Notes: generated from the letters alone by a model not told the origin. DNA of 64,000 bases from Kocuria sp. cx-455 (GCF_014698015.1 NZ_JACXBS010000002.1:434001-498000); one strand, 5' to 3'. Positions 24,380 through 33,730 are shown, counted from the first letter of the stretch. Program-made: numbers and translations.

Positions 24380-25504
24380 GTGACCACGACTCAATGGATT
24401 TGGATACTCGTTATAGCCGTCCTGGCGGTGGCGCTCATGGTGATTTTCGGCACCATGCTGCTGCGTAAACCCAAGGCTCCCAAGGGCGGATACCAACACA
24501 CCCGGGACATCGACGACATCCCATCGGCCGAGGGCGACGTGCTCGTCGAGGAGCGCCCGGCCACCACCGTGGAGCGGCCCGAATCGGCGCTGGGCCGCAT
24601 GGCGCGACTGCGCGGGCGCCTGTCCAAGTCGAACAACGTGTTCGGCAAGGGACTGCTGGCCCTGCTGTCCCGCGAACGTATTGACCAGGACGTGTGGGAC
24701 GAGATCGAGGACACGCTGCTGATGGCGGACCTCGGTACGGATGCGTCCCTGGAACTGGTGGAGAACCTGCAGAAGCGGGTGCGCGTGGAGGGCACCCAGG
24801 ACCCCGCGCACGTCAAGGCCATGCTGCGCGAGGAGCTGCTCCAGCTCGTGGATCCCGCAATGGATCGCACGATCAATTCCGTGGGCGCACCCGGCAAACC
24901 CGCGGTGGTTCTGGTGGTGGGCGTCAACGGCGTGGGCAAGACGACCACGGTGGGCAAGCTGGCCCGTGTGCTCGTGGCCGAGGACAAGGACGTGCTGTTG
25001 GGCGCGGCGGACACGTTCCGCGCCGCAGCCGCGGACCAGCTCGAGACCTGGGGCGCCCGGGTGGGAGTTGCCACGGTGCGTTCCGAGCACGAAGGCGCGG
25101 ACCCGGCGTCGGTCGCCTTCGACGCGGTGCAGGCGGGCATCGACCAGGAGTCGGACGTGGTGCTCATCGACACCGCCGGCCGCTTGCAGAACAAGGCCGG
25201 GCTGATGGACCAGCTGGGCAAGATCAAACGCGTGGTCACCAAAGCCGCCGAGGTGGACGAGGTGCTGCTCGTGATCGATGCGACCACCGGTCAGAACGGC
25301 ATGACCCAGGCCAAGGTTTTCGCGGAGGCCGTGAACATCACCGGCATTGTGCTGACCAAGCTCGACGGCACCGCCAAGGGCGGCATCGTGGTGGCCATCC
25401 AGCGCGCCCTGGGCGTTCCGGTCAAGCTCATCGGCCTGGGCGAGGGTCCCGATGACCTCGCCCCCTTCGACGCCGAGCAGTTCGTGGACGCGCTGCTCGA
25501 CTGA
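24380..25504 (+). CDS. ftsY: Signal recognition particle receptor FtsY
   Basis: A 374-residue GTPase that receives SRP-ribosome complexes at the membrane. It starts with a membrane anchor (residues 4-27), as in other actinobacterial FtsY. A short acidic linker is followed by the NG domain: G1 GVNGVGKTTT (181-190), the DTAGR motif (near 263), and TKLDGTAKGG near the end. GTG start with GGGAG 9 nt upstream. Partner of Ffh, encoded at 27528. Confidence 0.96.
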   Translation: MTTTQWIWILVIAVLAVALMVIFGTMLLRKPKAPKGGYQHTRDIDDIPSAEGDVLVEERPATTVERPESALGRMARLRGRLSKSNNVFGKGLLALLSRERIDQDVWDEIEDTLLMADLGTDASLELVENLQKRVRVEGTQDPAHVKAMLREELLQLVDPAMDRTINSVGAPGKPAVVLVVGVNGVGKTTTVGKLARVLVAEDKDVLLGAADTFRAAAADQLETWGARVGVATVRSEHEGADPASVAFDAVQAGIDQESDVVLIDTAGRLQNKAGLMDQLGKIKRVVTKAAEVDEVLLVIDATTGQNGMTQAKVFAEAVNITGIVLTKLDGTAKGGIVVAIQRALGVPVKLIGLGEGPDDLAPFDAEQFVDALLD

Positions 25505-25529
25505 GGACCGCGCCGCCGCGAGAGGTCTT

Positions 25530-25562
25530 GCGCCCGCCCCGTTGACGGGGCGGGCGCCTTTT
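25530..25562 (+). terminator. Rho-independent terminator after ftsY
   Basis: Perfect 12-bp GC stem (25530-25541 and 25546-25557), TTGA loop, followed by CTTTT. Confidence 0.9.
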
Positions 25563-25718
25563 CATACGTGCTCTCGTAACGCGGTTGTCACCTGCGGCGG
25601 GCAAAAGAAACACGGTCGAAACCAACCCCGAAGCACAGCCGAAACACAGCCGCTCTTTACTCGATAGCAACGGATAACCGTTGTACGAAACTTTGAGACG
25701 GAGACGAGGTGAGCTCGC

Positions 25719-27035
25719 GTGGAATTGACGGCGGGACACGTGTGGACTTTGGTGGCGGCGGGGCTGGTGTTCTTCATGACACCGGGGCTCGCGCTCTTCT
25801 ACGGTGGCATGACCCGGGCCAAGGGCGTGCTGAACATGATGATGATGAGCTTCATCTCCATTGCGATCGTGGCGGTGGTGTGGGTGCTGTGGGGAGCGTC
25901 CATGTCCTCCGGTGACGCGATCCTGGGCGGACTGGTGGCCGATCCCACCGCCAGCTTCGGCCTGAGTGGGCTGGTCGGTTCCGAGGACCTGCTGGGCAGC
26001 GCCTTCGGCATCACCTTCGCCATCATCACCGTGGCCCTGATTTCCGGCGCCGTTGCCGATCGCACCCGGTTCGGCAGCTGGGTGGTGTTCACCCTGCTGT
26101 GGATCACCGCGGTGTACTTCCCGCTGTCGTTCATGGTGTGGGGCGGTGGCCTGTGGTCCGAGGGCGGCGCCCTGGCCGAGATCTTCGGGGAGCCCATCGA
26201 CTTCGCCGGGGGACTGGTGGTGCACATCAACGCAGGGGTGGCGGCACTCGTGCTCATTCTGTTGATCGGCGCCCGGAAGGGCTTCGGTAAGGACTCCGGT
26301 CAGCGACCCCACAACCTGCCCCTGGTCATGCTGGGTGCGGCGATCCTGTGGTTCGGCTGGTTCGGCTTCAACGTGGGTGCCGCGGCAACCGCCGAGCAAG
26401 CGGCGTTGATCTGGACCAACACCCTCGTGGCCCCGGCGGCCGCGATGCTGACCTGGTTGCTCACCGAGAAGATCCGCGACGGCCACGCCACCTCCCTGGG
26501 CGCCGCCTCCGGAGTGGTGGCCGGCCTGGTGGCCATCACCCCCGCATGCGCCAACGTGTCACCGCTGGGCGCCATTGCCCTGTCCGCCGTGGCCGGTGTG
26601 CTGTCCGCGCTCGCGGTGGGCATGAAATACAAAATCGGGTTGGATGACTCACTGGACGTGATCGGCGTGCACCTGGTCTCGGGCATCGTGGGTACCGGGG
26701 CACTGGGGTTCCTGGCCATTCCCTCCGAGGGCCAGGCCGGCCTGTTCTACGGCGGCGGTTGGGCGCTCATGGGTGCCCAGGTGAGCTCCACCGTGTCCGT
26801 GGTGCTCTACACCGGTGTTCTCACGCTGATCATCGGCCTGCTCATCAGACTCACCCTGGGCCTGCGCATTTCCGCCCAGGACGAGGTGGACGGCATCGAT
26901 GTCACCCAGCACGCGGAATCCGCGTACTCGCTCAGGGACGAGGCCACCGGCTACTTCGCCGGGACCGCGCCCTCGCGAGCCCTCCCGGGGACCGCTGAGG
27001 CTCCCGTCCACGCCAAGGAAGGATCTTCCCTGTGA
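25719..27035 (+). CDS. amtB: Ammonium transporter AmtB
   Basis: A 438-residue ammonium channel with 11 membrane segments and no signal peptide. The family segments FYGGMTRAKGVLN (about 27-39) and the twin pore histidines (VVHINAG near 168 and VIGVHLVSG near 318) are present. The C-terminal tail (about 395-438), which docks the PII protein, is longer than in many homologues. GTG start behind GAGACGAGG. The stop overlaps the glnB start by 4 nt, the classic amtB-glnB/K pair. Confidence 0.95.
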   Translation: MELTAGHVWTLVAAGLVFFMTPGLALFYGGMTRAKGVLNMMMMSFISIAIVAVVWVLWGASMSSGDAILGGLVADPTASFGLSGLVGSEDLLGSAFGITFAIITVALISGAVADRTRFGSWVVFTLLWITAVYFPLSFMVWGGGLWSEGGALAEIFGEPIDFAGGLVVHINAGVAALVLILLIGARKGFGKDSGQRPHNLPLVMLGAAILWFGWFGFNVGAAATAEQAALIWTNTLVAPAAAMLTWLLTEKIRDGHATSLGAASGVVAGLVAITPACANVSPLGAIALSAVAGVLSALAVGMKYKIGLDDSLDVIGVHLVSGIVGTGALGFLAIPSEGQAGLFYGGGWALMGAQVSSTVSVVLYTGVLTLIIGLLIRLTLGLRISAQDEVDGIDVTQHAESAYSLRDEATGYFAGTAPSRALPGTAEAPVHAKEGSSL

Positions 27036-27370
27036 AACTCATCACCGCCGTTATCCGGCCGGACAAGTTCAGTGACGTCAAGGACGCACTGGAGGCCTTC
27101 GGAATCCAAGGAATGACTGTGCTCACCGTGCACGGCTACGGCCGGCAACGCGGTCACAACGAGGTCTACCGCGGGGCCGAATACACCGTGGACCTGTTGG
27201 AAAAAGTACGGGTGGAAACACTCGTCGCGGACGACATCGCCGCGGACGTGGTCAACGTGATCGTCTCCTCGGCCCACTCCGGTTCCGCCGGGGACGGGAA
27301 AGTCTGGGTCACCACCGTGGACGAGATGGTGCGCGTGCGCACCGGCGAACGTGGGGAGTCCGCGCTGTAG
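27032..27370 (+). CDS. glnB: Nitrogen regulatory protein PII
   Basis: A 112-residue PII signal protein that reads 2-oxoglutarate and ATP/ADP and blocks AmtB. The T-loop modification Tyr51 (in EVYRGAEYTVD) is present, and the C-terminal signature VWVTTVDEMVRVRTGE is typical. In actinobacteria Tyr51 is adenylylated by GlnD. GTG start inside the amtB stop (GTGA). No glnD follows here, unlike in many relatives. Confidence 0.95.
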   Translation: MKLITAVIRPDKFSDVKDALEAFGIQGMTVLTVHGYGRQRGHNEVYRGAEYTVDLLEKVRVETLVADDIAADVVNVIVSSAHSGSAGDGKVWVTTVDEMVRVRTGERGESAL

Positions 27371-27401
27371 CCGCGCGGCGGCGTCGGCAACCGACATGCA
27401 C

Positions 27402-27446
27402 CGGACGCACCGTGGGACGGGTGAGGAGCCCCCCGCGGTGCGTCCG
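27402..27446 (+). terminator. Probable terminator after glnB
   Basis: Perfect 11-bp arms CGGACGCACCG (27402-27412) and CGGTGCGTCCG (27436-27446) with a 23-nt loop, no T-tract. Confidence 0.5.
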
Positions 27447-27527
27447 TGTCGTTCCGGTGACCCGGCTCGGCTTGATAACCTGGGACACTGACCCCATCCG
27501 TTGACCGACGAAAGCAGCGACTGCCCC

Positions 27528-29099
27528 GTGTTCAACTCTCTGTCCGACCGGCTTACAGCGACCTTCAAGAACCTGCGCGGCAAGGGTAGGTTGTCCGAGG
27601 CGGATGTGGACGCCACCGTGCGGGAAATCCGACGCGCGCTCCTCGAAGCCGATGTCGCCGTTCCCGTGGTTCGTGAATTCACTGCCAGCATCAAGGAACG
27701 CGCTCTGGGTTCCGAGGTCTCCGAGGCGCTGAACCCCGGCCAGCAAGTGGTCAAGATCGTCAACGAAGAACTGCAAACTGTTCTGGGCGGTGAGACCCGC
27801 CGCGTCAACCTGGCCAAGTCCGGGCCCACCGTGATCATGCTGGCCGGTCTGCAGGGTGCCGGTAAGACCACTCTGGCCGGAAAGCTCGGTAAGTGGCTCA
27901 CGGACCAGGGACACAAACCCGTGCTGGTCGCCTCCGACCTCCAGCGCCCCAACGCGGTGACCCAGCTGCAAGTGGTCGGTCAGCGCGCCGGGGTTCCCGT
28001 GTTCGCCCCCGAGCCCGGCGCCACCTCCGAATTCGACGACCCCACCGGTGATCCCGTGGCCGTCGCCCGCGACGGCGTGGCCCACGCCCGCGCCAAGCTC
28101 TACGACGTGGTCATCGTGGACACCGCCGGCCGCCTGGGTATCGACGAGGCCCTCATGCGTCAGGCCCGCGACATCCGCAACGCTGTGAACCCGCACGAAG
28201 TGCTCTTCGTCATCGACGCCATGGTCGGCCAGGACGCGGTCAACACCGCCAAGGCTTTCGACGAGGGCGTTGACTTCACCGGCGTGGTGCTGTCCAAGCT
28301 CGACGGCGACGCCCGCGGCGGTGCCGCGCTGTCGGTCCGCTCGGTCACGGGTAAGCCCATCATGTTCGCCTCCACCGGCGAGGGCGTCAACGATTTCGAA
28401 CAGTTCCACCCGGACCGGATGGCCTCGCGCATCCTGGACATGGGGGACGTGCTCACGCTCATCGAGCAGGCCGAGAAGCAGTGGGACAAGACCGAGGCCG
28501 AGCGCATGGCCAAGAAGTTCACCGATCAGGAGGACTTCACCTTCGAGGACTTCCTCGTGCAAATGCAGCAGCTGCGCAAGATGGGTTCCATGAAGAAGAT
28601 GCTGTCCATGATGCCCGGGGCAGCGGGCATGCGTGAGCAGCTGGAGAACTTCGACGAGCGCGAGATCGACCGTGTGGAGGCCATTGTGCGGTCCATGACC
28701 CCGCACGAGCGCGTGGCGCCCAAGATCATCAACGGCTCCCGTCGGGCCCGCATCGCCCGCGGTTCTGGCGTGTCCGTCTCCGAGGTCAACCAGCTCATGG
28801 AACGTTTCTCCCAGGCGCAGAAAATGATGAAACGACTGGCCCAGGGCAAGGGAGTTCCCGGCATGCCCGGTGGCATCCCCGGTATGGGCGGCGGCGCCGG
28901 TGGCGGCGGTAAGAAAGGTAAGGCCAAGAAGAAGGGCTCGCGCTCGGGTAACCCCGCCAAGCGCGCCCAGGAGAACGCTGCGATCGCCAGCGGCCAGAAA
29001 CCCGCGGCCACGGGCAGTGCCTTTGGTGCGCAGTCGCAACAGCCGGATCCGGAGTCCCTGAACCTCCCCAAGGGCTTCGAAAAGTTCCTCGGAAAGTGA
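27528..29099 (+). CDS. ffh: Signal recognition particle protein Ffh
   Basis: A 523-residue SRP54 GTPase that binds signal peptides and SRP RNA. The N domain begins FNSLSDRLTATFKNLRGKGR, G1 is GLQGAGKTT (107-115), and the C-terminal M domain is rich in Met (about 340-440). A basic Gly/Lys-rich tail follows. The GTG at 27528 matches the conserved N-terminus; the TTG at 27501 is an alternative with no family support. No 4.5S RNA gene was recognised nearby. Confidence 0.96.
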   Translation: MFNSLSDRLTATFKNLRGKGRLSEADVDATVREIRRALLEADVAVPVVREFTASIKERALGSEVSEALNPGQQVVKIVNEELQTVLGGETRRVNLAKSGPTVIMLAGLQGAGKTTLAGKLGKWLTDQGHKPVLVASDLQRPNAVTQLQVVGQRAGVPVFAPEPGATSEFDDPTGDPVAVARDGVAHARAKLYDVVIVDTAGRLGIDEALMRQARDIRNAVNPHEVLFVIDAMVGQDAVNTAKAFDEGVDFTGVVLSKLDGDARGGAALSVRSVTGKPIMFASTGEGVNDFEQFHPDRMASRILDMGDVLTLIEQAEKQWDKTEAERMAKKFTDQEDFTFEDFLVQMQQLRKMGSMKKMLSMMPGAAGMREQLENFDEREIDRVEAIVRSMTPHERVAPKIINGSRRARIARGSGVSVSEVNQLMERFSQAQKMMKRLAQGKGVPGMPGGIPGMGGGAGGGGKKGKAKKKGSRSGNPAKRAQENAAIASGQKPAATGSAFGAQSQQPDPESLNLPKGFEKFLGK

Positions 29100-29106
29100 G
29101 TCACTA

Positions 29107-29601
29107 ATGGGTTCTTACCTGTCGGACCAGGAGCTCCGCGAGTTCATCGGCACCCTGCCCACGCGGCGCCTGGCGGCATCTGCCGTCATCCGTGATGAGC
29201 ACGGGCGCGTTCTGACGGTTGAACCCAACTACAAGTCGGAATGGACCCTCCCCGGAGGCACCGTGGAGGCGGGGGAGGACCCCCGTAGCGCGTGTTTCCG
29301 AGAAGTGGTTGAAGAGGTCGGTCTGCACCTGCCCGAGGGCCGCATGCTGCTGATCATGCACGGGCTCAGCATGGGCATGTGGGGTGACTCGGTCGCGTTC
29401 CTCTACGACGGCGGTGAGATTGCCTCCGACACAGAGATCACCGTCCAGGAAGAGGAACTGCTGTCCTACCGTTGGGTGGCCCCGCAGGACCTGGAAACCG
29501 TGCTCTCGGCCGGCATGTCACAGCGGATCCGCGACGCACTGCAGGCTCTTGAGCAGGGCACCGTGGTCGAGCACGTAGTAGACGGAGGAAAGCATTCATG
29601 A
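29107..29601 (+). CDS. NUDIX hydrolase
   Basis: A 164-residue NUDIX-fold pyrophosphohydrolase. The Nudix box is complete: Gly51, Glu57, then REVVEEVG (65-72), matching GX5EX7REUXEEXGU. The substrate (a nucleoside diphosphate linked to X) cannot be read. It follows ffh by 7 nt and overlaps the next gene (ATGA), so it is probably in an operon with the unknown protein at 29598. Confidence 0.88.
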   Translation: MGSYLSDQELREFIGTLPTRRLAASAVIRDEHGRVLTVEPNYKSEWTLPGGTVEAGEDPRSACFREVVEEVGLHLPEGRMLLIMHGLSMGMWGDSVAFLYDGGEIASDTEITVQEEELLSYRWVAPQDLETVLSAGMSQRIRDALQALEQGTVVEHVVDGGKHS

Positions 29602-30479
29602 GCGACCAACAGCTCAACCGGACGGCGGTTCTGGTCCACGTGGACGCACCCGAACTGCCGTTCCTGGCCAACGTCGTGGACGCCAGTTTCTCCGCGGTCA
29701 CACGGAACGGATGGGCCGTGATCCTGCCCGACGAGGACACCGATCCCGCGTTCATTGCCGCCGTTCACCCCGGCGAGATGTGCATTGCTGTGTCATCGGA
29801 CGGCGCCGAGCGCAGTCTCAGCGTGTACCCACCCACCGACTCCTCCCGGGACGAGCGGGCCGAACTCGACCACCAAATGGACGTGGGCCGCGTGGCCACG
29901 CTGCGCTGGGACGCCGAGCACAGTGACATCGCGGAGTTCCTCGGTGGCGAAGCGGACACCGCTTCACAGCACCCGGTGGCCACCGACACCGACCGTGAGA
30001 CCAAGATCGCCGTAGAGGCCATCGCCTCCATGTGTTCCCTGGACCCCGCGGCCACCGCCCGCCTGGAGAATTACGCTGCAACACCCAGTTCCGGTTTGCT
30101 GCTCGAATCGGTCCTGCAACTTCTGGGCGTGCCCGTGGTGGCCGCCAAGTTGGTCGAATCGGAGCACTCCCTCGAGGACATGGCAGATGCCCGCCATTAC
30201 GAACCCAAACCCATGGGGCTCTCCCTCGTGGACGCCGTCACCACGGAGCCGTCAGGCAACGATGTGGCCTCGCGAATCCAACGCGCCTACATCCGTCACC
30301 CGGAGATCCTGCTGGCCATGGGCGGAGCCGAACTCATTGCCGGTTCCACGCTGGCCGCTTTGGCTCGGCGTGGCGGGCGTGGTGCGCGCGTGCTCGGAAC
30401 GGCGTCGGCGGTGTTACTGACCGATGCCGCGGGGCAGACTGCGCTGTGGGCGGCGGTGCGGGCGCGTAAGAAGTCCTAG
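29598..30479 (+). CDS. Unknown conserved-looking protein in the ffh-NUDIX operon
   Basis: A 293-residue protein of no family that I recognise. No signal peptide. The N-terminal half (about 1-115) is mixed alpha/beta (AVLVHVDAPELPFLANVVD), the middle is helical, and residues about 235-265 are Ala/Gly-rich and hydrophobic (LLAMGGAELIAGSTLAALARRG), possibly a buried helix pair. It overlaps the NUDIX gene upstream by 4 nt and shares one base with the histidine kinase start. Codon phase and tight packing show it is a real gene. Confidence 0.75.
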   Translation: MSDQQLNRTAVLVHVDAPELPFLANVVDASFSAVTRNGWAVILPDEDTDPAFIAAVHPGEMCIAVSSDGAERSLSVYPPTDSSRDERAELDHQMDVGRVATLRWDAEHSDIAEFLGGEADTASQHPVATDTDRETKIAVEAIASMCSLDPAATARLENYAATPSSGLLLESVLQLLGVPVVAAKLVESEHSLEDMADARHYEPKPMGLSLVDAVTTEPSGNDVASRIQRAYIRHPEILLAMGGAELIAGSTLAALARRGGRGARVLGTASAVLLTDAAGQTALWAAVRARKKS

Positions 30480-31864
30480 TGGCCCGGTTCGAATGGGCCA
30501 GGGGGTGGGTTGCGGCGCTGTCGGATCCGGACGAGCCGGACTGGCAGCGGCCCCGCCCCGCGTCCCACGAACTCGCTCGGGATGTCTGGCTTGCGCTGGG
30601 CGTCGCGGCGGCGTCGGTGTTCTCGTTGGCGCTGATCGAAAGCTACGTGTCCCTGTCCCCCGAGCGCCCCTGGTGGCTGGGATATCTCGCGGCGGTGCTG
30701 ATCGCCGTGCCGCTGGCCGTCCGTCGCCGCTTCCCGGTCGCGGGCGTGGTCGCGGCCACGGCCGTGTTCGTGTGGACCTATTACACGGTTCCCCACATGA
30801 GCCTGCAGTTGTTCTTCCAGATCGCGTACTTCGCCAGCTTGTACTCCATGGTGGCCTGGGCCCGGTCCCGCCAGGTCGTGGCCTTGATGGTCGTGGGGTT
30901 GGCGGTGTTCATAGCCGGGTGGCTGATGGTGGACTGGACGATCACCAATTCTTACAGTGATCTGCTGGACGACGTCGAGGACGCGTCCGGCCCGTTTTCT
31001 CCCGCGGTGGGGATCATGGGCTACTCAGTGGTCATGAACGTCGTGTATTTCGGCGGTGCGGTCATCATGGGGCGGTCCTCGTGGCGTCGGGCCCTGGACC
31101 GGCGCAGGCTCCGTGAGCAAGCCTGGCGGATCGCCCACCAGTCGGAACAGCTGGCCATCCGCGCGGTCGTTGAGGAACGGCTGCGCATTGCCCGCGAACT
31201 CCACGATGTGGTGGCCCACCACGTGTCCGCGATCGGGATCCAGGCCGGAGCGGCACGCACCGTGATGAACAAGAATCCCCGGGCCGCAGCGGCGGCCCTG
31301 AGCACGGTCGAAGAATCCAGCCGGCAGGCGGTCACCGAGATGCGGGAACTCCTGGGTGTGCTGCGCGCCGAGGACGGCAGTGTATTGCCCTCCCCGTCCC
31401 GCACCCCCGAACCCCGGCTGAGCGAATTGGACGAACTGGTGGCATCACACACCCGCCACGGCCTGACCGTGACCTTGAATACGTCCCTGGAACACCCCGA
31501 TGACCTCACCACGCTGCCCGGCTCCGTCCAACTAACCGTCTACCGCTGCCTCCAGGAGGCCCTGGCCAACGTGACACGCCACTCCACCGCCCGGGAGGCC
31601 ACCGCCGTGGTGCGCACCGGATCCACGGCGGCCGGGCCGGGGGAGCAGAAACCCGACGCGTGGGTCGAAGTGGAAATCACCGACCGGGGCCAACCCCAAC
31701 CCGGGACGGAAGGTTCCGGATTCGGCCTCAAAGGCATCACCGAGCGTGCCCGGCTTTACAACGGCGTCACCGAGATCGGCCCGCGCACACCGGGTCCCGG
31801 GTGGCGCGTTCGCGTGCGCATTCCCCGGTCCACCATCAGCGCTACCCAGGAGATCGCCCCGTGA
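30479..31864 (+). CDS. Two-component sensor histidine kinase (NarL/DesK-type)
   Basis: A 461-residue membrane kinase. Five or so membrane segments occupy residues about 35-195 with no large sensor loop, so the signal is probably sensed in the membrane. The HisKA_3 phosphoacceptor is His242 in RELHDVVAHHVS. The ATPase region has the N box in QEALANVTRHS and the G box GSGFGLKGITER. GTG start shares one base with the previous stop codon. It overlaps the response regulator by 4 nt. The nearby ABC exporter is a likely target, as in cell-envelope stress systems. Confidence 0.9.
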   Translation: MARFEWARGWVAALSDPDEPDWQRPRPASHELARDVWLALGVAAASVFSLALIESYVSLSPERPWWLGYLAAVLIAVPLAVRRRFPVAGVVAATAVFVWTYYTVPHMSLQLFFQIAYFASLYSMVAWARSRQVVALMVVGLAVFIAGWLMVDWTITNSYSDLLDDVEDASGPFSPAVGIMGYSVVMNVVYFGGAVIMGRSSWRRALDRRRLREQAWRIAHQSEQLAIRAVVEERLRIARELHDVVAHHVSAIGIQAGAARTVMNKNPRAAAAALSTVEESSRQAVTEMRELLGVLRAEDGSVLPSPSRTPEPRLSELDELVASHTRHGLTVTLNTSLEHPDDLTTLPGSVQLTVYRCLQEALANVTRHSTAREATAVVRTGSTAAGPGEQKPDAWVEVEITDRGQPQPGTEGSGFGLKGITERARLYNGVTEIGPRTPGPGWRVRVRIPRSTISATQEIAP

Positions 31865-32577
31865 TCACAGTACTGTTGGCCGACGATCACGAACTGGTGC
31901 GTTCCGGTTTCGCGCTCATGCTCACCGTGGCGGAGAACATTGACGTGGTGGGGCAGGTCGCCCACGGCAAGGACGCCGTGGCGCACGTGCTCGAGACCCC
32001 CGTGGACGTGGTCCTCATGGACGTGCAGATGCCCGTGATGGACGGCATTGAAGCAACCCGGCTCATCACCCGAGCCACGGACACCAAGGTCATCATCTTG
32101 ACCACCTTCGACCGCGACGACTATTTGTTCGACGCGCTGCGGGCCGGCGCAAGCGGGTTCCTGCTCAAGAACGCCTCACCCGAAGATCTCGTGGCTGCGG
32201 TGCACGCCGTGGTTGACGGGCATGCACTCCTGGCCCCGGAAGCCACACTGCGCGTGGTTCAGCAACTCACCCGGCACGACGCTGCTCGCGCACCTCGCGG
32301 GGCCACGGCCGGGCGCCACGGCCGGGCGGCGGCGTCGTCGACCGAACTTGCCGAGCGCACGGGCGAGCAGCAACGCATCATCGACTCCCTGACGGCGCGC
32401 GAACGCGAGGTGCTCACCCTGGCGGCGGAGGGGCTGTCCAACGGGGAGATCTGCGAAACCCTGGTGGTCGGGCAGGCCACGGTCAAGACGCACATCTCCA
32501 ACGTGCTGTCCAAGGTGGGGGCGCGCGACCGCGTGCAAGCGGTCGTGTTCGCCTACAGGTCGGGCCTGGTCTCCTGA
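31861..32577 (+). CDS. LuxR/NarL-type response regulator
   Basis: A 238-residue regulator. The receiver domain (1-120) has the phosphoacceptor Asp54 (VVLMDVQMPVMDG) and Lys near 105. A Arg/Ala-rich linker of about 40 residues, longer than usual, joins it to the C-terminal LuxR helix-turn-helix (LTAREREVLTLAAEGLSNGEI). GTG start overlaps the kinase stop (GTGA). Probably controls the ABC exporter that follows. Confidence 0.92.
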   Translation: MITVLLADDHELVRSGFALMLTVAENIDVVGQVAHGKDAVAHVLETPVDVVLMDVQMPVMDGIEATRLITRATDTKVIILTTFDRDDYLFDALRAGASGFLLKNASPEDLVAAVHAVVDGHALLAPEATLRVVQQLTRHDAARAPRGATAGRHGRAAASSTELAERTGEQQRIIDSLTAREREVLTLAAEGLSNGEICETLVVGQATVKTHISNVLSKVGARDRVQAVVFAYRSGLVS

Positions 32578-32655
32578 CTCGTCGCGGCTCCCACCACACA
32601 ACCGTTCCCACGGGCCGACCCGGCCCCGGGCGCTACCCGGGTCAGTTACACCGCA

Positions 32656-32724
32656 CGGTGGAAGGGAAGTTCCACCGCCGGGCTGATCTGCTGGGTCCCC
32701 GGTCCTCCTAGGCTGGGATCAGCC
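32656..32724. promoter_or_regulatory. Inverted repeats and -10 box before the ABC exporter
   Basis: CGGTGGAA (32656-32663) and TTCCACCG (32670-32677) form a perfect 8-bp repeat with a 6-nt centre. A second perfect pair, GGCTGATC (32681-32688) and GATCAGCC (32717-32724), flanks a TAGGCT -10-like box (32709-32714). One repeat may be the regulator site, or the first may terminate the response-regulator transcript. Confidence 0.4.
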
Positions 32725-32785
32725 GGCCGCACCGTGTCTCGCGCACACCACGGCCGCCGATACGGCACGGATCCAGGGAGGCAGC

Positions 32786-33730
32786 ATGAGCTTGGCAGAA
32801 TCGGGGGCCGCGTACACTTCCGTCCGTTACTCGCCGTCGCGCGCGGGAGACACACTGGAGGTGCGGGACCTGACGCGACGTTTTGGCGAACGCACCGTGG
32901 TGGACGGGGTGTCCTTCCGGGTGGAGCCCGGGCAGATGACGGGTTTCGTGGGCGCGAACGGCGCGGGTAAGACCACCACCATGCGCATGATCATGGGTGT
33001 ACTCAACCAGCACGGTGGCACGGTTTTATGGAACGATCAGCCCATCGACTCCGGTGCGCGCTCGCGTTTTGGCTACATGCCCGAAGAACGCGGACTGTAC
33101 CCGAAACAGCGGATCGCGGATCAGCTGGGTTACCTGGGCCAACTCCACGGGATGCAACGCTCACGAGCACTGGCTCAGGCGCATCGTCTGCTGGAACGTT
33201 TCGGCCTGGGGGAGCGCGCCAAGGACCGGCTGGAGACTCTGTCCCTGGGTAACCAGCAGCGGGTCCAGGTGGCTGCGGCACTGCTGCACGACCCGGTGGC
33301 CCTGGTGCTCGACGAACCGTTCTCCGGCCTGGACCCCACCGCCGTGGACGCCATGGTGGGACTGTTGCGCGAATATACGGCTCGCGGCGTGCCGGTGCTG
33401 TTCTCCTCCCACCAATTGGACCTAATCGACAGGCTGTGCGACGCCCTCGTGGTTCTGGACCAGGGCACGGTCCGGCTGGCCGGGCCGGTCGATCAACTAC
33501 GTGCTGCGCGCCCGGAACAGTATCGATTGGTCTGCACCACCGACGCGGGCTGGACCCGGGGACAACCCGGGGTGGAGGTCATTGATCTCGACGCCAACAC
33601 TGCCGTCGTCCAGCCCACCAACGCGCAGGCTCGCGATCACTTGGCACGGGAAGCTGCGGCCCGAGGCATGATCGAATTCGCACGACTCCGTCCCTCGCTG
33701 GGAGAGCTTTACCGGGAGGCCATCTCATGA
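32786..33730 (+). CDS. ABC exporter ATPase (NatA-type)
   Basis: A 314-residue ABC ATPase. Walker A GANGAGKTTT (about 56-65), a variant signature LSLGNQQ (about 152) and Walker B LVLDEPFSGLD (about 173) are present. The C-terminal 80 residues carry the extra domain seen in NatA/drug-export ATPases. ATG with GGGAGG upstream. It overlaps the permease by 4 nt. Confidence 0.9.
   Translation: MSLAESGAAYTSVRYSPSRAGDTLEVRDLTRRFGERTVVDGVSFRVEPGQMTGFVGANGAGKTTTMRMIMGVLNQHGGTVLWNDQPIDSGARSRFGYMPEERGLYPKQRIADQLGYLGQLHGMQRSRALAQAHRLLERFGLGERAKDRLETLSLGNQQRVQVAAALLHDPVALVLDEPFSGLDPTAVDAMVGLLREYTARGVPVLFSSHQLDLIDRLCDALVVLDQGTVRLAGPVDQLRAARPEQYRLVCTTDAGWTRGQPGVEVIDLDANTAVVQPTNAQARDHLAREAAARGMIEFARLRPSLGELYREAIS

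Noticed and set aside
25576-25622. GTAAC-n6-GTCAC and GAAAC-n6-GAAAC words upstream of amtB, resembling GlnR half-sites
   Set aside because: The spacing and pairing do not fit the gTnAC-n6-GaAAC consensus, and the middle gap is 15 nt. Too weak to call.
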